Of a DNA stretch of 64,000 bases, positions 27,255 through 35,223 are shown in pieces. This stretch comes from Spirochaetota bacterium (GTDB lineage: Bacteria > Spirochaetota > UBA4802 > JAKQUI01). The DNA lies in contig JAKQUI010000072.1 in NCBI GenBank assembly GCA_029562645.1, positions 55,646 to 119,645 on the forward strand, written 5' to 3'. How positions within the stretch are numbered: the first letter of the stretch is position 1; each line of letters starts with the position of its first letter. The notes below the pieces were generated by a model, which was given only the letters and a program-made list of their open reading frames with translations, ran no database searches and was not told where the DNA came from. Made by a program: the position numbers and the translations under genes.

Positions 27255-28325
27255 TTATTCCACCTCGACGAGCTCGTAGGCCATCGATCCCATGCCGAGC
27301 TTCTCGGCATGCCGCACCTGCACCAGCGGATCGTATTGCGGATATGAAAGCCTCGACAGGTTCTCGCCCGCGAACCGCGCGGTGAGATCGAGCGTCGCCG
27401 TGTCGATCGCGACCGGATCGAACGAAGCGACGATGCCGATATCGTCGATGAGCTTCGTCTTGCTCGTCATGCAATCGCAGTCACGGGTCATGCTGGTGAG
27501 AAAGGTGACATAGGCAATGCGGTCCTTCTTTTCCCGGCAGATGGCGCAGGCGTGCTCCACCATCTTTTTTTGCAGCACCTCGCTCGTCTGATCCCACTCG
27601 AAGCCCACCGCGTCGAACGCGCACACGGCGATGCACTCGCCGCACCCGATGCACTTTTCCGTTAGGATGAACGCCTTTCCGTCCCGTTCGACGACGGCCT
27701 CGGCCGGGCACCAGCGGATGCACTTCCCGCACAGCGTGCAGGCCGTCGGCTTCACCGCGGGCGCGGCCTGCGAGTGCTGGTTGAGCTTGCCCTTGCGGCT
27801 CGAGAGTCCCATGCCCAGGTTCTTGAGCGCCGCGCCGAGCCCGGAGGCCAGGTGCCCCGTTGCGTGCGACACGATGAAGAGCTTGTCCGGGGCGAGGGCG
27901 TCCCCGGCGACCGACACGCTCGTGTAATACTCGCCGTTGATCTCGATCTCGCGCTCCCAGTTGCCCAGGAAGCCGTCGGCCATGATGATGGGCGCGCCCA
28001 TCTTGTCGTAGCCGAATCCGTGCTCGATGGCCAGGAGGATGTGGTCGAGCGCGTTCGAGCGCTTGCTCTTGTAGAGGACGCTGGTCTCGGTGAGATAGGG
28101 CTTCCCGCCGGCCGCCTTGATCTTCTTGATGATCTGCCGGACGTGGTTCGCCCGGATGTGCGTGGTATTGCCCTTCTCGCCGAAGTGCGTTTTCATGGCG
28201 ACGGTCTCGCCCTTCGCGACGAACGGGTCGAACCCCGCGGACGAGTACAGCCGGCCGATCTTCCGCTCGACGGCGCCATCGTCCTCGCCCTCGGCAACGC
28301 GAATGAAAAACACCTGTGGTTTCAT
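27255..28325 (-). CDS. DUF362-family 4Fe-4S protein
   Basis: A 356-residue cytoplasmic iron-sulfur protein. The DUF362 body surrounds a two-cluster ferredoxin insert at about residues 190-255: CTLCGKCIRWCPAEAV and CIGCGECIAVCAFDAV, eight Cys for two [4Fe-4S] clusters. Other family marks are KTHFGEKGNTTHIR, GGKPYLTETSVLYKSKRS and the C-terminal DCDCMTSKTKLIDDIGIVASFDPVAIDTATLDL. The reaction is unknown; DUF362 proteins are common in anaerobes. I prefer the ATG at 28325 over a GTG two codons upstream because GGAAGG is five bases before it. Confidence 0.88.
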   Translation of the reverse strand: MKPQVFFIRVAEGEDDGAVERKIGRLYSSAGFDPFVAKGETVAMKTHFGEKGNTTHIRANHVRQIIKKIKAAGGKPYLTETSVLYKSKRSNALDHILLAIEHGFGYDKMGAPIIMADGFLGNWEREIEINGEYYTSVSVAGDALAPDKLFIVSHATGHLASGLGAALKNLGMGLSSRKGKLNQHSQAAPAVKPTACTLCGKCIRWCPAEAVVERDGKAFILTEKCIGCGECIAVCAFDAVGFEWDQTSEVLQKKMVEHACAICREKKDRIAYVTFLTSMTRDCDCMTSKTKLIDDIGIVASFDPVAIDTATLDLTARFAGENLSRLSYPQYDPLVQVRHAEKLGMGSMAYELVEVE

Positions 28326-28544
28326 GCACACCTTCCCGATTCGTTGATCCGCTTACGCCATCAGCACGCGCGCGAAAGGGAAAGCCTGCGCCGGTCATGG
28401 ATACTTTTCAACAACAAATGTGCCGCGCGCGTTAAATTGTATGGGTCATGCGGGCCGGACGCGACGCCGCGAAAATCGGATTATTTTGCTTTACGCGTAC
28501 CGCATTCCGGCGTATGCTATTGAACGGATCGCATACTCGAGGAT

Positions 28545-29927
28545 ATGGACACCTACGATATCATCATCGTCGGCGCAGGACCGGCCGGGATTTTCGCGGC
28601 GCGCGAGCTCACGAAGCGCTCGCCCGGAACGCGCGTGCTCCTCATCGAGAAGGGCAACCGGATCGAGGAACGGACGTGCCCCAAGCGCCAACACGACCGG
28701 TGCTGGTCCTGCCAGCCCTGCAACATCACCACCGGCTTCTCCGGCGCGGGCGCCTTTAGCGACGGGAAGCTCCTGCTCTCGGGGGACGTGGGCGGCGGGC
28801 TGGGCGAGTACGTGGACCGCGACACCCTCGCCGGGCTCATCACCTATGTGGACGCCGTCTACCTCGCCAACGGCGCCGACACCCGGGTGTACGGGCGCGG
28901 GAGCGACGACGTGATCACCCAGCTCCGGCAGAAGGCCATTGAAAGCAACCTGAAGATGATTGAGTGCCCGATCCGCCACATCGGCACCGAGAAGTGCGCG
29001 GAGATCTACGCCAACCTGCAGCGCGAGCTCATCGAGGACGGCGTGACCATCCTGTTCAAAAATCCGGTGAAGGACATCATCGTCGAAAACGGCGCCGTGG
29101 CCGGCGTGATTGCCGATCGCGAGTACCGCGCAAACCGCGTGATCCTCGCCGTGGGGCGGGAGGGCGCGAGCTGGCTCAAGGAGCTGTGCGCGCGGCACGG
29201 AATTCCCACGCGGGTGGGCGGCATCGACATCGGCGTCCGCGTCGAGGTGCGCAACGAGATCATGCAGGAGATCAACGACGCCGTCTACGAGAGCAAGCTC
29301 GTGTACTACTCAGCCACCTTCGACGACCGCGTGCGCACCTTCTGCCAAAACCCGGCCGGCATCGTCGCGACGGAATACTACGAGGACGGACTGGCCGTGG
29401 TGAACGGGCACAGCTACAAGTCCGACGAGTTCAAGACCGAAAACACGAACTTCGCCATCCTGGTGTCCAACTACTTCACCCAGCCGTTCAAGGAGCCCAT
29501 CGAATACGGAAAGTACATCGCCCGGCTGGGAAATCTCCTTTCGGGCAACAAGATCATCGTGCAGCGGTATGGCGATTTCCGGCGCGGGCGCCGCACCACC
29601 GTCACGCGCCTGTCGCGTAACAACATCACCCCCACCCTCAAGGACGCCGTTCCCGGCGACCTGAGCCTAGTGCTGCCCTACCGCATCATGCTGGACATCA
29701 AGGAGATGATCGAGGCCCTCAATAACATCTTTCCCGGCCTCTCCAGCGACGAGACGCTGCTGTACGGCATCGAGGTGAAGTTCTACTCCAACATCGTCGA
29801 GACCGGGAGCGATTTCCGGACCGGCCTCGCGGGGCTCTTCGTCGCCGGCGACGGGGCGGGCATCACGCGCAGCCTCATGCAGGCGAGCATCAACGGGGTG
29901 CTCGCCGCGCGCGCGATCATCGCGTGA
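28545..29927 (+). CDS. FAD-dependent oxidoreductase (COG2509-like dehydrogenase)
   Basis: A 460-residue flavoprotein. The N-terminal dinucleotide fold reads DIIIVGAGPAGIFAARELTKR with the acidic end in LLIEKG. It is followed by ERTCPKRQHDRCWSCQPCNITTGFSGAGAFSDGKLLLS, typical of the uncharacterised FAD-dependent dehydrogenases related to BaiN/HI0933-like proteins, with extra Cys residues. The C-terminal GLFVAGDGAGITRSLMQASINGVLAARAI motif closes the FAD site. The substrate is unknown. Length and both FAD motifs are complete. Confidence 0.85.
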   Translation: MDTYDIIIVGAGPAGIFAARELTKRSPGTRVLLIEKGNRIEERTCPKRQHDRCWSCQPCNITTGFSGAGAFSDGKLLLSGDVGGGLGEYVDRDTLAGLITYVDAVYLANGADTRVYGRGSDDVITQLRQKAIESNLKMIECPIRHIGTEKCAEIYANLQRELIEDGVTILFKNPVKDIIVENGAVAGVIADREYRANRVILAVGREGASWLKELCARHGIPTRVGGIDIGVRVEVRNEIMQEINDAVYESKLVYYSATFDDRVRTFCQNPAGIVATEYYEDGLAVVNGHSYKSDEFKTENTNFAILVSNYFTQPFKEPIEYGKYIARLGNLLSGNKIIVQRYGDFRRGRRTTVTRLSRNNITPTLKDAVPGDLSLVLPYRIMLDIKEMIEALNNIFPGLSSDETLLYGIEVKFYSNIVETGSDFRTGLAGLFVAGDGAGITRSLMQASINGVLAARAIIA

Positions 29928-29949
29928 CGGAATAAAAACAAAAAAATAA

Positions 29950-29978
29950 TTGATGTTTTTACGCGCCTTTAGTATGTT
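29950..29978 (+). promoter_or_regulatory. Sigma70-like promoter upstream of greA
   Basis: TTGATG (29950-29955), 17-base spacer, TATGTT (29973-29978), in an AT-rich stretch after the FAD gene. Pattern match only. Confidence 0.4.
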
Positions 29979-30033
29979 ATAAACACTACAGGACGCACGA
30001 GAAATCACGCAATCGTCGAGGCACCTACTGTCG

Positions 30034-30054
30034 CTTATAGCCGTAAACTATAAG
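30034..30054 (+). promoter_or_regulatory. Hairpin in the greA leader
   Basis: Perfect 7-bp inverted repeat CTTATAG/CTATAAG with a 7-base loop, between the candidate promoter and the greA ribosome site. It could be an RNA stem or operator. Confidence 0.35.
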
Positions 30055-30118
30055 GCGTGCCGCGTTTTCGCCAAAAACGGCCTCGGCATCCTAACATCAG
30101 AACCGGTGAGGTACCCGC

Positions 30119-30607
30119 ATGGAAAACTCGATCGACGAGAAAAAGAAGCAACTCAAGGAAGAGCTCGAGACGCTTCGGGTCGAATACAAGGTTGAGCTTC
30201 CCAAGCGCATCGCCGAGGCGCGCGCCTACGGCGATTTGCGGGAAAACGCGGAGTACGACGCGGCGCGCGAGCGGCAGGCCTTCGTTAAGGCGCGCATCGA
30301 CCAGATCAGCCATCAGATGAGCCAGCTCAACGACCTGAGCATGTCGTCCATCGAGGAGAGCAAGATCGGCTACGGCTCAATCATCACCGTGCTCGAGAAG
30401 GAAACGAACGCGCGCGTGGAGTTCACGTTCGTGCATCCCAACGAGGTGAATCCCTCCGAGGGCAAGATCTCGCTCAGCTCTCCCATCGGCATGGCGCTGC
30501 AGAACAAGACCGTCGGCGAAGAGGTGGTCGTGAACATCCCCGCGGGGAAAAAGCGGTATTACATCGAGAAGCTCACCACCCTCCATGGGAAAACGATGTC
30601 GGTGTAG
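30119..30607 (+). CDS. greA: Transcription elongation factor GreA
   Basis: A 162-residue protein with the two GreA parts. The first is an N-terminal coiled coil (residues 5-75) with the tip motif YGDLRENAEYDAARERQ, whose Asp and Glu enter the RNA polymerase secondary channel to stimulate cleavage of backtracked RNA. The second is a C-terminal FKBP-like domain (SIITVLEKETNARVEFTFVHPNEVNPSEGKISLSSPIGMALQNKTVGEEVVVNIP). GAGGT is eight bases before the ATG. Length is normal. A candidate promoter and leader hairpin precede it, so it is probably transcribed alone. Confidence 0.93.
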   Translation: MENSIDEKKKQLKEELETLRVEYKVELPKRIAEARAYGDLRENAEYDAARERQAFVKARIDQISHQMSQLNDLSMSSIEESKIGYGSIITVLEKETNARVEFTFVHPNEVNPSEGKISLSSPIGMALQNKTVGEEVVVNIPAGKKRYYIEKLTTLHGKTMSV

Positions 30608-30627
30608 GCGGCGAACCGGCGGGGCGG

Positions 30628-30738
30628 CTAAATCTTTCCGAGAATATCGTCTTCCTGCTTGCGATTGAGCCGGACGGCAAGCCGCAGGAGCAGGGCGACC
30701 ACCCCGATGATCGCGCAAAGAAACAAGATCTGGTGCAT
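30628..30738 (-). CDS. 36-residue single-helix membrane microprotein
   Basis: Found by reading the minus strand: ATG at 30738, TAG at 30628. The start is preceded by GGAGG at about nine bases. The peptide begins MHQILFLCAIIGVVALLLRL, one membrane helix with hydrophobic Leu/Val/Ile, followed by a charged tail (VRLNRKQEDDILGKI). It is convergent with greA. The ribosome site and hydrophobic-then-charged layout support translation. Function unknown; small single-helix proteins often regulate membrane complexes. Confidence 0.5.
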   Translation of the reverse strand: MHQILFLCAIIGVVALLLRLAVRLNRKQEDDILGKI

Positions 30739-30853
30739 TGAATCGCGCCTCCATTATGAGACATAACTCTAGCACCAAGATACTGCTTTTCCGATAAAAC
30801 GTCAACCCGCAGGGGCTTTTTTTGGCATGATCCCCGCCTGTGCGCGGCCGGGT

Positions 30854-31771
30854 TTAATGGCGGGCGAAGCTGTGGGCGTGGTTCACCCAGTCGGCGCGTT
30901 TCAGCTTTTTCCTGAAATTCGTCGAGCTGTCGTCGATGATGCGGTGCAGGTAATCGATGTGCCGGTTGATGGCGACCAGGTAGAGGTTCTCGTCGATCCC
31001 GTTTCGCTTCTGGAAATGGCAGCGCGCGTACTTGTACAGGCCGCCATAGGACTCGTTCATCCGCTTCTTGGTCATCTCGTAGAAGTCCACCGTCTTGCGG
31101 ATGATGTCGAACTCGGTGTTGAACCCGGCGATGCCCGCCTCGCGAAACTCCTGATACAGGAACAAAAGCTTCTCCAGATACTTGCGGTCCGACATCTGCC
31201 CCAGGAGATCGGCCGTCCCCAGGAGGGCGCCGGCGACCCGCTCCTCCGGCGACCGGAAGGGGATGTCGTCCATGTTCACCGAGAGGCCCGTGCTGCGAAT
31301 GAGCGAGCCGATGACGGGCGCGTCCCCCGCGGCGATCCCGAAGGCCTCGTGGTTCTTCTCGACGAAGCGGACGCTGCGCTCCACGTGGCTGTCGGTGTGC
31401 TTCGCGCCCGTCCCCTCCGTGTCCCATGACTCCTGGATATACCCGCAATCGTGCAGCAGTGTCGCGATGAACAGGTTGATGACCAGCGGTTCGGAGAGCG
31501 TGCGTCCGCGGATGAGATAGCCGTCGAGGAGCCGCGCCACTCCCAGGAGCGCCGCCATGGTGTGCTCCAGGTCGTGATAGACCGTATTGCACGATTGATA
31601 GCCGGGAAAGCGCCCCTCGAAGAGGTTGATGGCGAGCGTGGCCGCCTTCGAGATGCGCGAGAAATGCCGTTCCGTGTAATGGAACGAGAATATCTTTTTA
31701 ACCTCGGCGATGATGTTTTTCGGTTTGGATGAATCGACCAGATTGGACAATTGAACGATTTCTTTTTTCAC
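30854..31771 (-). CDS. HD-domain metal-dependent phosphohydrolase
   Basis: A 305-residue protein of the HD superfamily, which hydrolyses nucleotides, cyclic nucleotides or phosphate esters. Metal ligands are seen in order: YHDLEHTMAALL (His), LLHDCGYIQES (HD pair) and LLGTADLLGQMSD (Asp). Specific substrate unknown. I take the GTG at 31771 (VKKEIVQLSNLV) because the G-rich GCGGGGGTT precedes it; an in-frame ATG at 31798 would add nine residues. No signal peptide. It is separated from its neighbours, so probably a single unit. Confidence 0.78.
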   Translation of the reverse strand: MKKEIVQLSNLVDSSKPKNIIAEVKKIFSFHYTERHFSRISKAATLAINLFEGRFPGYQSCNTVYHDLEHTMAALLGVARLLDGYLIRGRTLSEPLVINLFIATLLHDCGYIQESWDTEGTGAKHTDSHVERSVRFVEKNHEAFGIAAGDAPVIGSLIRSTGLSVNMDDIPFRSPEERVAGALLGTADLLGQMSDRKYLEKLLFLYQEFREAGIAGFNTEFDIIRKTVDFYEMTKKRMNESYGGLYKYARCHFQKRNGIDENLYLVAINRHIDYLHRIIDDSSTNFRKKLKRADWVNHAHSFARH

Positions 31772-31920
31772 GAGAACCCCCGCTACGGCACACCGCATGT
31801 ATTTATATACGCCCACAGGATACGAAACAATGCGTCGAAGACCTATCTGTATTTAGGGTAGGTTGATGATGAGAAAAAACGCAAGAAAAAAAGAACGGAC
31901 GGATTGTGAAATGTCGTATT

Positions 31921-32664
31921 TTATATTATATACGCGTAGTTTAGATTACGCCCCGCATCGCCGTTTCGATGCGAAAAAAAAGAGTCCCGCTCGATCAACG
32001 TACACCGACGCGCATTGAACACGTTCTCCGCGGGGACCCCCGACTCGACGATGCCGCGCTCGATGTTCGTCCAGAGGTTAAGAAACATCGAACCGCGCTT
32101 CCTGATTATGTCCCGTGGAAACAATCCGGCGACATCCTCCTGAACGGAGTATGAATCCGGGCCGATCGAGGGCAATATGTACGACGCCATACGCTCCGGG
32201 CGCGCGTCGAAGCGTTCGCGCATCGTGCGGACCAGCTTCGCGGCGATCCCCGCGCGGCATCCCCGCCAGCCGGCATGTGCGGCGCCGAGGACGCGGCTCG
32301 CGGGATCGTACGCGAACACCGGCACGCAGTCGGCGGTGCGGATCACCAGACATATCCCCGTCTCGCGCGTGATGAGCCCGTCGGCGTCGGCATGCCAGGG
32401 TCGATCGACGACCGGCGCATGGTCGATGATCACGATATCGTCTCCGTGGACCTGGTTGAGCATGATGATGTTCCGCGGTGCGATCCCGGTTATGGAGGCA
32501 AGGATCTCTTTTTCGGCATACCTGATCGCCTCGGCCGGGGCCGTATAGTCCACCGAACCCACGCCGCGCCCCACGGCGCCGATGCGCACCGGCCCCTGCG
32601 GCGTCACGACGAACGAGCCGTCCGGCCGCCGCTCAAACATGGGACCGCCCGCATCGATCGTCAT
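31921..32664 (-). CDS. pgeF: PgeF-like purine nucleoside phosphorylase / laccase-domain protein (YfiH, DUF152)
   Basis: A 247-residue protein of the YfiH/PgeF family, reported to act on purine nucleosides and implicated in peptidoglycan editing. The copper/zinc-site motifs are present: NQVHGDDIVI (His), ADGLITRETG, IRTADCVPVFAYDP (Cys) and LGAAHAGWRGCRAG (His). Three ATG codons occur in a row; the third, at 32664, has the best distance from the GGGGG run. The end NLNYAYII is intact. The family call is firm; the physiological role is less so. Confidence 0.87.
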   Translation of the reverse strand: MTIDAGGPMFERRPDGSFVVTPQGPVRIGAVGRGVGSVDYTAPAEAIRYAEKEILASITGIAPRNIIMLNQVHGDDIVIIDHAPVVDRPWHADADGLITRETGICLVIRTADCVPVFAYDPASRVLGAAHAGWRGCRAGIAAKLVRTMRERFDARPERMASYILPSIGPDSYSVQEDVAGLFPRDIIRKRGSMFLNLWTNIERGIVESGVPAENVFNARRCTLIERDSFFSHRNGDAGRNLNYAYII

Positions 32665-32753
32665 CATCATCCCCCGCCGTGCCGTTATGTGACATAATTT
32701 AATTTGTACAAATAAATACTATTATACACAAAATTGAATATTCGAAAAAAGGA

Positions 32754-32784
32754 TTGATAATTTCGGGGCGTAGTTTACTATACT
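32754..32784 (+). promoter_or_regulatory. Candidate promoter of the 47-residue microprotein gene
   Basis: TTGATA (32754-32759) and TATACT (32779-32784), spaced 19 bases, a little long. The next bases, CTCCCAACG, recur near 33161-33169, upstream of the ATPase gene. Confidence 0.4.
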
Positions 32785-32821
32785 CCCAACGGAGGTTCAC
32801 TATCTCAAGGAGGGTATCGCC

Positions 32822-32965
32822 ATGAAAGAAGCCATTGTCAAACTTCTCAAATACGGCTGGCCGGATCATATCATTGCCAACTATCTCTTGGTAAAACCCG
32901 CTGTCGTGAAATACTATCGCAAGAAGCTGAAAATCACGCGCAATGAGTATCAGGGGTTTTACTGA
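32822..32965 (+). CDS. 47-residue helix-turn-helix-like microprotein
   Basis: Found by eye: ATG at 32822, TGA at 32963-32965, with a strong ribosome site AAGGAGG eight bases upstream. The peptide reads MKEAIVKLLKYGWPDHIIAN, then YLLVKPAVVKYYRKKLKI, and ends NEYQGFY. The pattern helix, Gly-Trp-Pro, helix IIANYLLV, turn, basic helix AVVKYYRKKL resembles a minimal helix-turn-helix, so DNA binding is plausible. A candidate promoter lies upstream and a hairpin terminator follows at 33011, so it is a complete small transcription unit. Family not recognised. Confidence 0.6.
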   Translation: MKEAIVKLLKYGWPDHIIANYLLVKPAVVKYYRKKLKITRNEYQGFY

Positions 32966-33010
32966 TCCGCCGCGCCCGAAAGCGGCCTGCGTCCCGAACG
33001 AATATAAAAA

Positions 33011-33033
33011 AAAGGGGATGGTTAATCCCCTTT
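33011..33033 (+). terminator. Terminator of the microprotein gene
   Basis: 9-bp stem AAAGGGGAT/ATCCCCTTT with a GGTTA loop, 46 bases past the stop, followed by AAATGTGTTTTTT. Confidence 0.6.
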
Positions 33034-33120
33034 AAATGTGTTTTTTGGAGGTTCGCCAAAAAAATAGGAGGACACATTAAGACCATCCAAAAATTTAATC
33101 GTATTTTGTCAATGGAAAAA

Positions 33121-33157
33121 AGGCGTAAAGTTGAGTATTTTTTTACGTCTTTTTTTT
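33121..33157 (+). terminator. Second intrinsic terminator, just upstream of the ATPase gene
   Basis: Stem AGGCGTAAA/TTTACGTCT (one G-U pair), 12-base loop, followed directly by seven T. It lies about 90 bases after the first terminator; between them are two GGAGG sequences without a nearby ATG. Confidence 0.6.
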
Positions 33158-33182
33158 ACTCCCAACGTTCCGGTGGGGATCG

Positions 33183-34079
33183 GTGAACGCCATATATAAA
33201 AACGCCGTTGTTTTGCCCAACAACTGCAAGGACTTGTATTCCTTCGAGGAGGTCCTGTCCCGGACCGTATCGCTGGCCGATGTGCGCCCCGACGCGCTTG
33301 ATTTGTCCCGCATCTCGTTCATCGAGCCGTATTCCATGCTCAACCTCCTGCTTATCGGCCGTAACTACCTGCGCGCGACCGGCGACCGGCTGGCCCTCAT
33401 CAACATGCCGCTCACGGTGCACCAGTATCTCGCCCGGATGGATTTCCTGAAGAAAGGGGTGTTCACCGTGCCCGAGCCGTTGGACGAGGAGCTGTTTCTC
33501 AAACGCAGCTCCTTCAGCAAGACCGTCATCGAGATCACCGACATCCCCAACAAGGAGCGCGAGAGCCTGCAGGCCATCTCGGCGGTTGTGGCGCTGTTTC
33601 GGACGCGCGCCAACCACATCCTCAAGTACTGGATCGCCAACAGCATCGTCGATTATTTCGTGACGGTGATCTCCGAGATCTGCCAGAATATCTTCGAGCA
33701 CAGCCTGGATTCGGGCTATTGCGCGATGCAAACCTACGCCTCCGGTTCGGAGCACATCGTCCGGCTGGCCATCGTCGATTCCGGCATCGGCATCCGCGAG
33801 AGCTTCGCGCGCAATAAGGAGATCGAGTTCGAGTCGACCGCCAAGCTCATCGAGCAGGCGCTGATGACGCCCATCTCCAGCAAGCGTCCCTTCGGCTACG
33901 GCCTCTGCCAGGTGAACACGCTGATGGAAAAGCTCAAGGGGAGCATCTTCATCCGTTCGGAGAACGCCTCGATCGCCGTCATGTACAACCGCAAGCACGA
34001 GCGGAAACCCTACACCTTTATGCGAAACGATCTAGCGGCCTTTCCCGGCACGCAGCTCTCGATATCGCTGTCCGGATAG
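33183..34079 (+). CDS. STAS-like/GHKL ATPase-domain signalling protein
   Basis: A 298-residue cytoplasmic protein from a GTG after GGTGGGG. The N-terminal 110 residues look STAS-like (DALDLSRISFIEPYSMLNLLLIGRNYL). The C-terminal half is a GHKL ATPase: N-box VISEICQNIFEHSLDSGY with the Glu and Asn for ATP/Mg, and G1-box AIVDSGIGIRESF, then RPFGYGLCQVNTLMEKL. Such proteins resemble anti-sigma kinases (SpoIIAB/RsbW) and morphogenetic ATPases that partner with DUF4325 proteins. The next gene is DUF4325-like, seven bases away, supporting a functional pair. The SpoIIE phosphatase at 14.6 kb could be a counter-enzyme, which is inference. Confidence 0.75.
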   Translation: MNAIYKNAVVLPNNCKDLYSFEEVLSRTVSLADVRPDALDLSRISFIEPYSMLNLLLIGRNYLRATGDRLALINMPLTVHQYLARMDFLKKGVFTVPEPLDEELFLKRSSFSKTVIEITDIPNKERESLQAISAVVALFRTRANHILKYWIANSIVDYFVTVISEICQNIFEHSLDSGYCAMQTYASGSEHIVRLAIVDSGIGIRESFARNKEIEFESTAKLIEQALMTPISSKRPFGYGLCQVNTLMEKLKGSIFIRSENASIAVMYNRKHERKPYTFMRNDLAAFPGTQLSISLSG

Positions 34080-34086
34080 CACACGC

Positions 34087-34647
34087 ATGCGCCTGCGCAT
34101 CAGCGACATCGCCCGCGAGCTCTCCTTCACCTCCCCGGACCTCATCACCCGGCGCATGGGCGAGGCGATGTACCATCTGCTGCGGGAAAAGATCGCCGGC
34201 CTCGCCCCCGACGAGGTGCTCACGCTCGATTTCGAGGGCATCCAGGTGATCGACACCTCGTTCATCGACGAGTTCATCGTGAAGCTGGCGTACGATTCGC
34301 GCGGCCGCACGCATCCCTTCTACGTGAAGCTGTCCAACATCACCGATATCATGCAGGTGAACATCGATTCCGTTTTTTCGTCGCACGCGCAATACACCGC
34401 CGGTTCCTTCGCCGTATTGACCGACCGGCTCATGCCCAACAACAGCTATTATCTGGGCCGCCTCACGCCCAACGAGCGGGACGTGATCAATTACCTCTCG
34501 GTGAACAAGTCCGCGCACGTGAGCGAGATCGCCGATTTCCTGTCCCGGTCCACGCTCGAGACCGCCGAAATCGTGGAGTCCCTGGCCGGCCTGCGTCTGA
34601 TCCGCCAGTCGGGCGAGCCCGGCGCGGCCCTCATCACCCCGCTGTGA
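34087..34647 (+). CDS. DUF4325 (STAS-like) protein with C-terminal winged-helix-like domain
   Basis: A 186-residue protein. Residues 15-95 match the STAS-like alternating domain DUF4325 (MGEAMYHLLREKIAGL, then VLTLDFEGIQVIDTSFIDEFIVKLAYD), which binds GHKL ATPases. Residues 120-180 form helices typical of winged helix (LTPNERDVINYLSVNKSAHVSEIADFLSRSTLETAEIVESLAGLRLI), possibly DNA-binding. It is tightly linked to the ATPase gene. The pair suggests a nucleotide-dependent switch controlling DNA binding; the target is unknown. Confidence 0.68.
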   Translation: MRLRISDIARELSFTSPDLITRRMGEAMYHLLREKIAGLAPDEVLTLDFEGIQVIDTSFIDEFIVKLAYDSRGRTHPFYVKLSNITDIMQVNIDSVFSSHAQYTAGSFAVLTDRLMPNNSYYLGRLTPNERDVINYLSVNKSAHVSEIADFLSRSTLETAEIVESLAGLRLIRQSGEPGAALITPL

Positions 34648-34734
34648 CGGCGGCACCGCCGTTTTTTACTTGTATTCTGGCGCCATGTCGATACACTAAC
34701 CATCGGGAGCGGCGCACTGGGCCGCTGACCGACG

Positions 34735-35208
34735 ATGCCGATGGTTTCAGTAAAAAAAATATCCGAAGGGATCAAAACGACGGACGACAGCCTGTTCGGC
34801 CTCCTGTCCTCGTACAAGCCGCATACCGCCTACTTCCGGATACTGGCCTCCACGGAGGAAAAGCGCGCGGTGCTTCTGATTACGGACAATCCGCGGTGCT
34901 GGCTGCGCCTCCCGGCCGAGCGTTACGCCGCATACGCTCCGGTGCGGCGCCAGGAGCTGGGCGCCACGAAGCTCTCGGTGAAGTACCTGACGGCCGCGAA
35001 CATCGTGCGGACCTTCGGCCCCACGCTGGGGGTCTCGCTGCCGAAAAAGAAAACCACGGTGGTGAACGAGCTCGACCAGGGCGGATGTTTCCTGCTCGAG
35101 TTCCCCATCGACGACCTGCCGCTGGTGCTGCAGGCCGTGCGCAAGATCATCACGCTCTCGCCGCAGCGGAAATACGAGATTATTGAAACATGCCTCACCG
35201 AAATTTGA
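34735..35208 (+). CDS. Hypothetical cytoplasmic protein
   Basis: A 157-residue alpha/beta protein with no signal peptide. No family recognised. Notable segments: YFRILASTEEKRAVLLITDNPRCWLRLPAE and GVSLPKKKTTVVNELDQGGCFLLEFPIDDLPLVLQAVRKIITLSPQRKYEII. The start is at ATG 34735 or 34741; no clear ribosome site. It lies between the DUF4325 and tail-anchored genes with short gaps (87 and 15 bases), so one operon is likely. Confidence 0.6.
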   Translation: MPMVSVKKISEGIKTTDDSLFGLLSSYKPHTAYFRILASTEEKRAVLLITDNPRCWLRLPAERYAAYAPVRRQELGATKLSVKYLTAANIVRTFGPTLGVSLPKKKTTVVNELDQGGCFLLEFPIDDLPLVLQAVRKIITLSPQRKYEIIETCLTEI

Positions 35209-35223
35209 TGTAGGACGCCCGAT

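Noticed and set aside
33083..33184. Possible microprotein from ATT after AGGAGG
   Set aside because: Needs an ATT start and would run through the terminator hairpin, so not credible.
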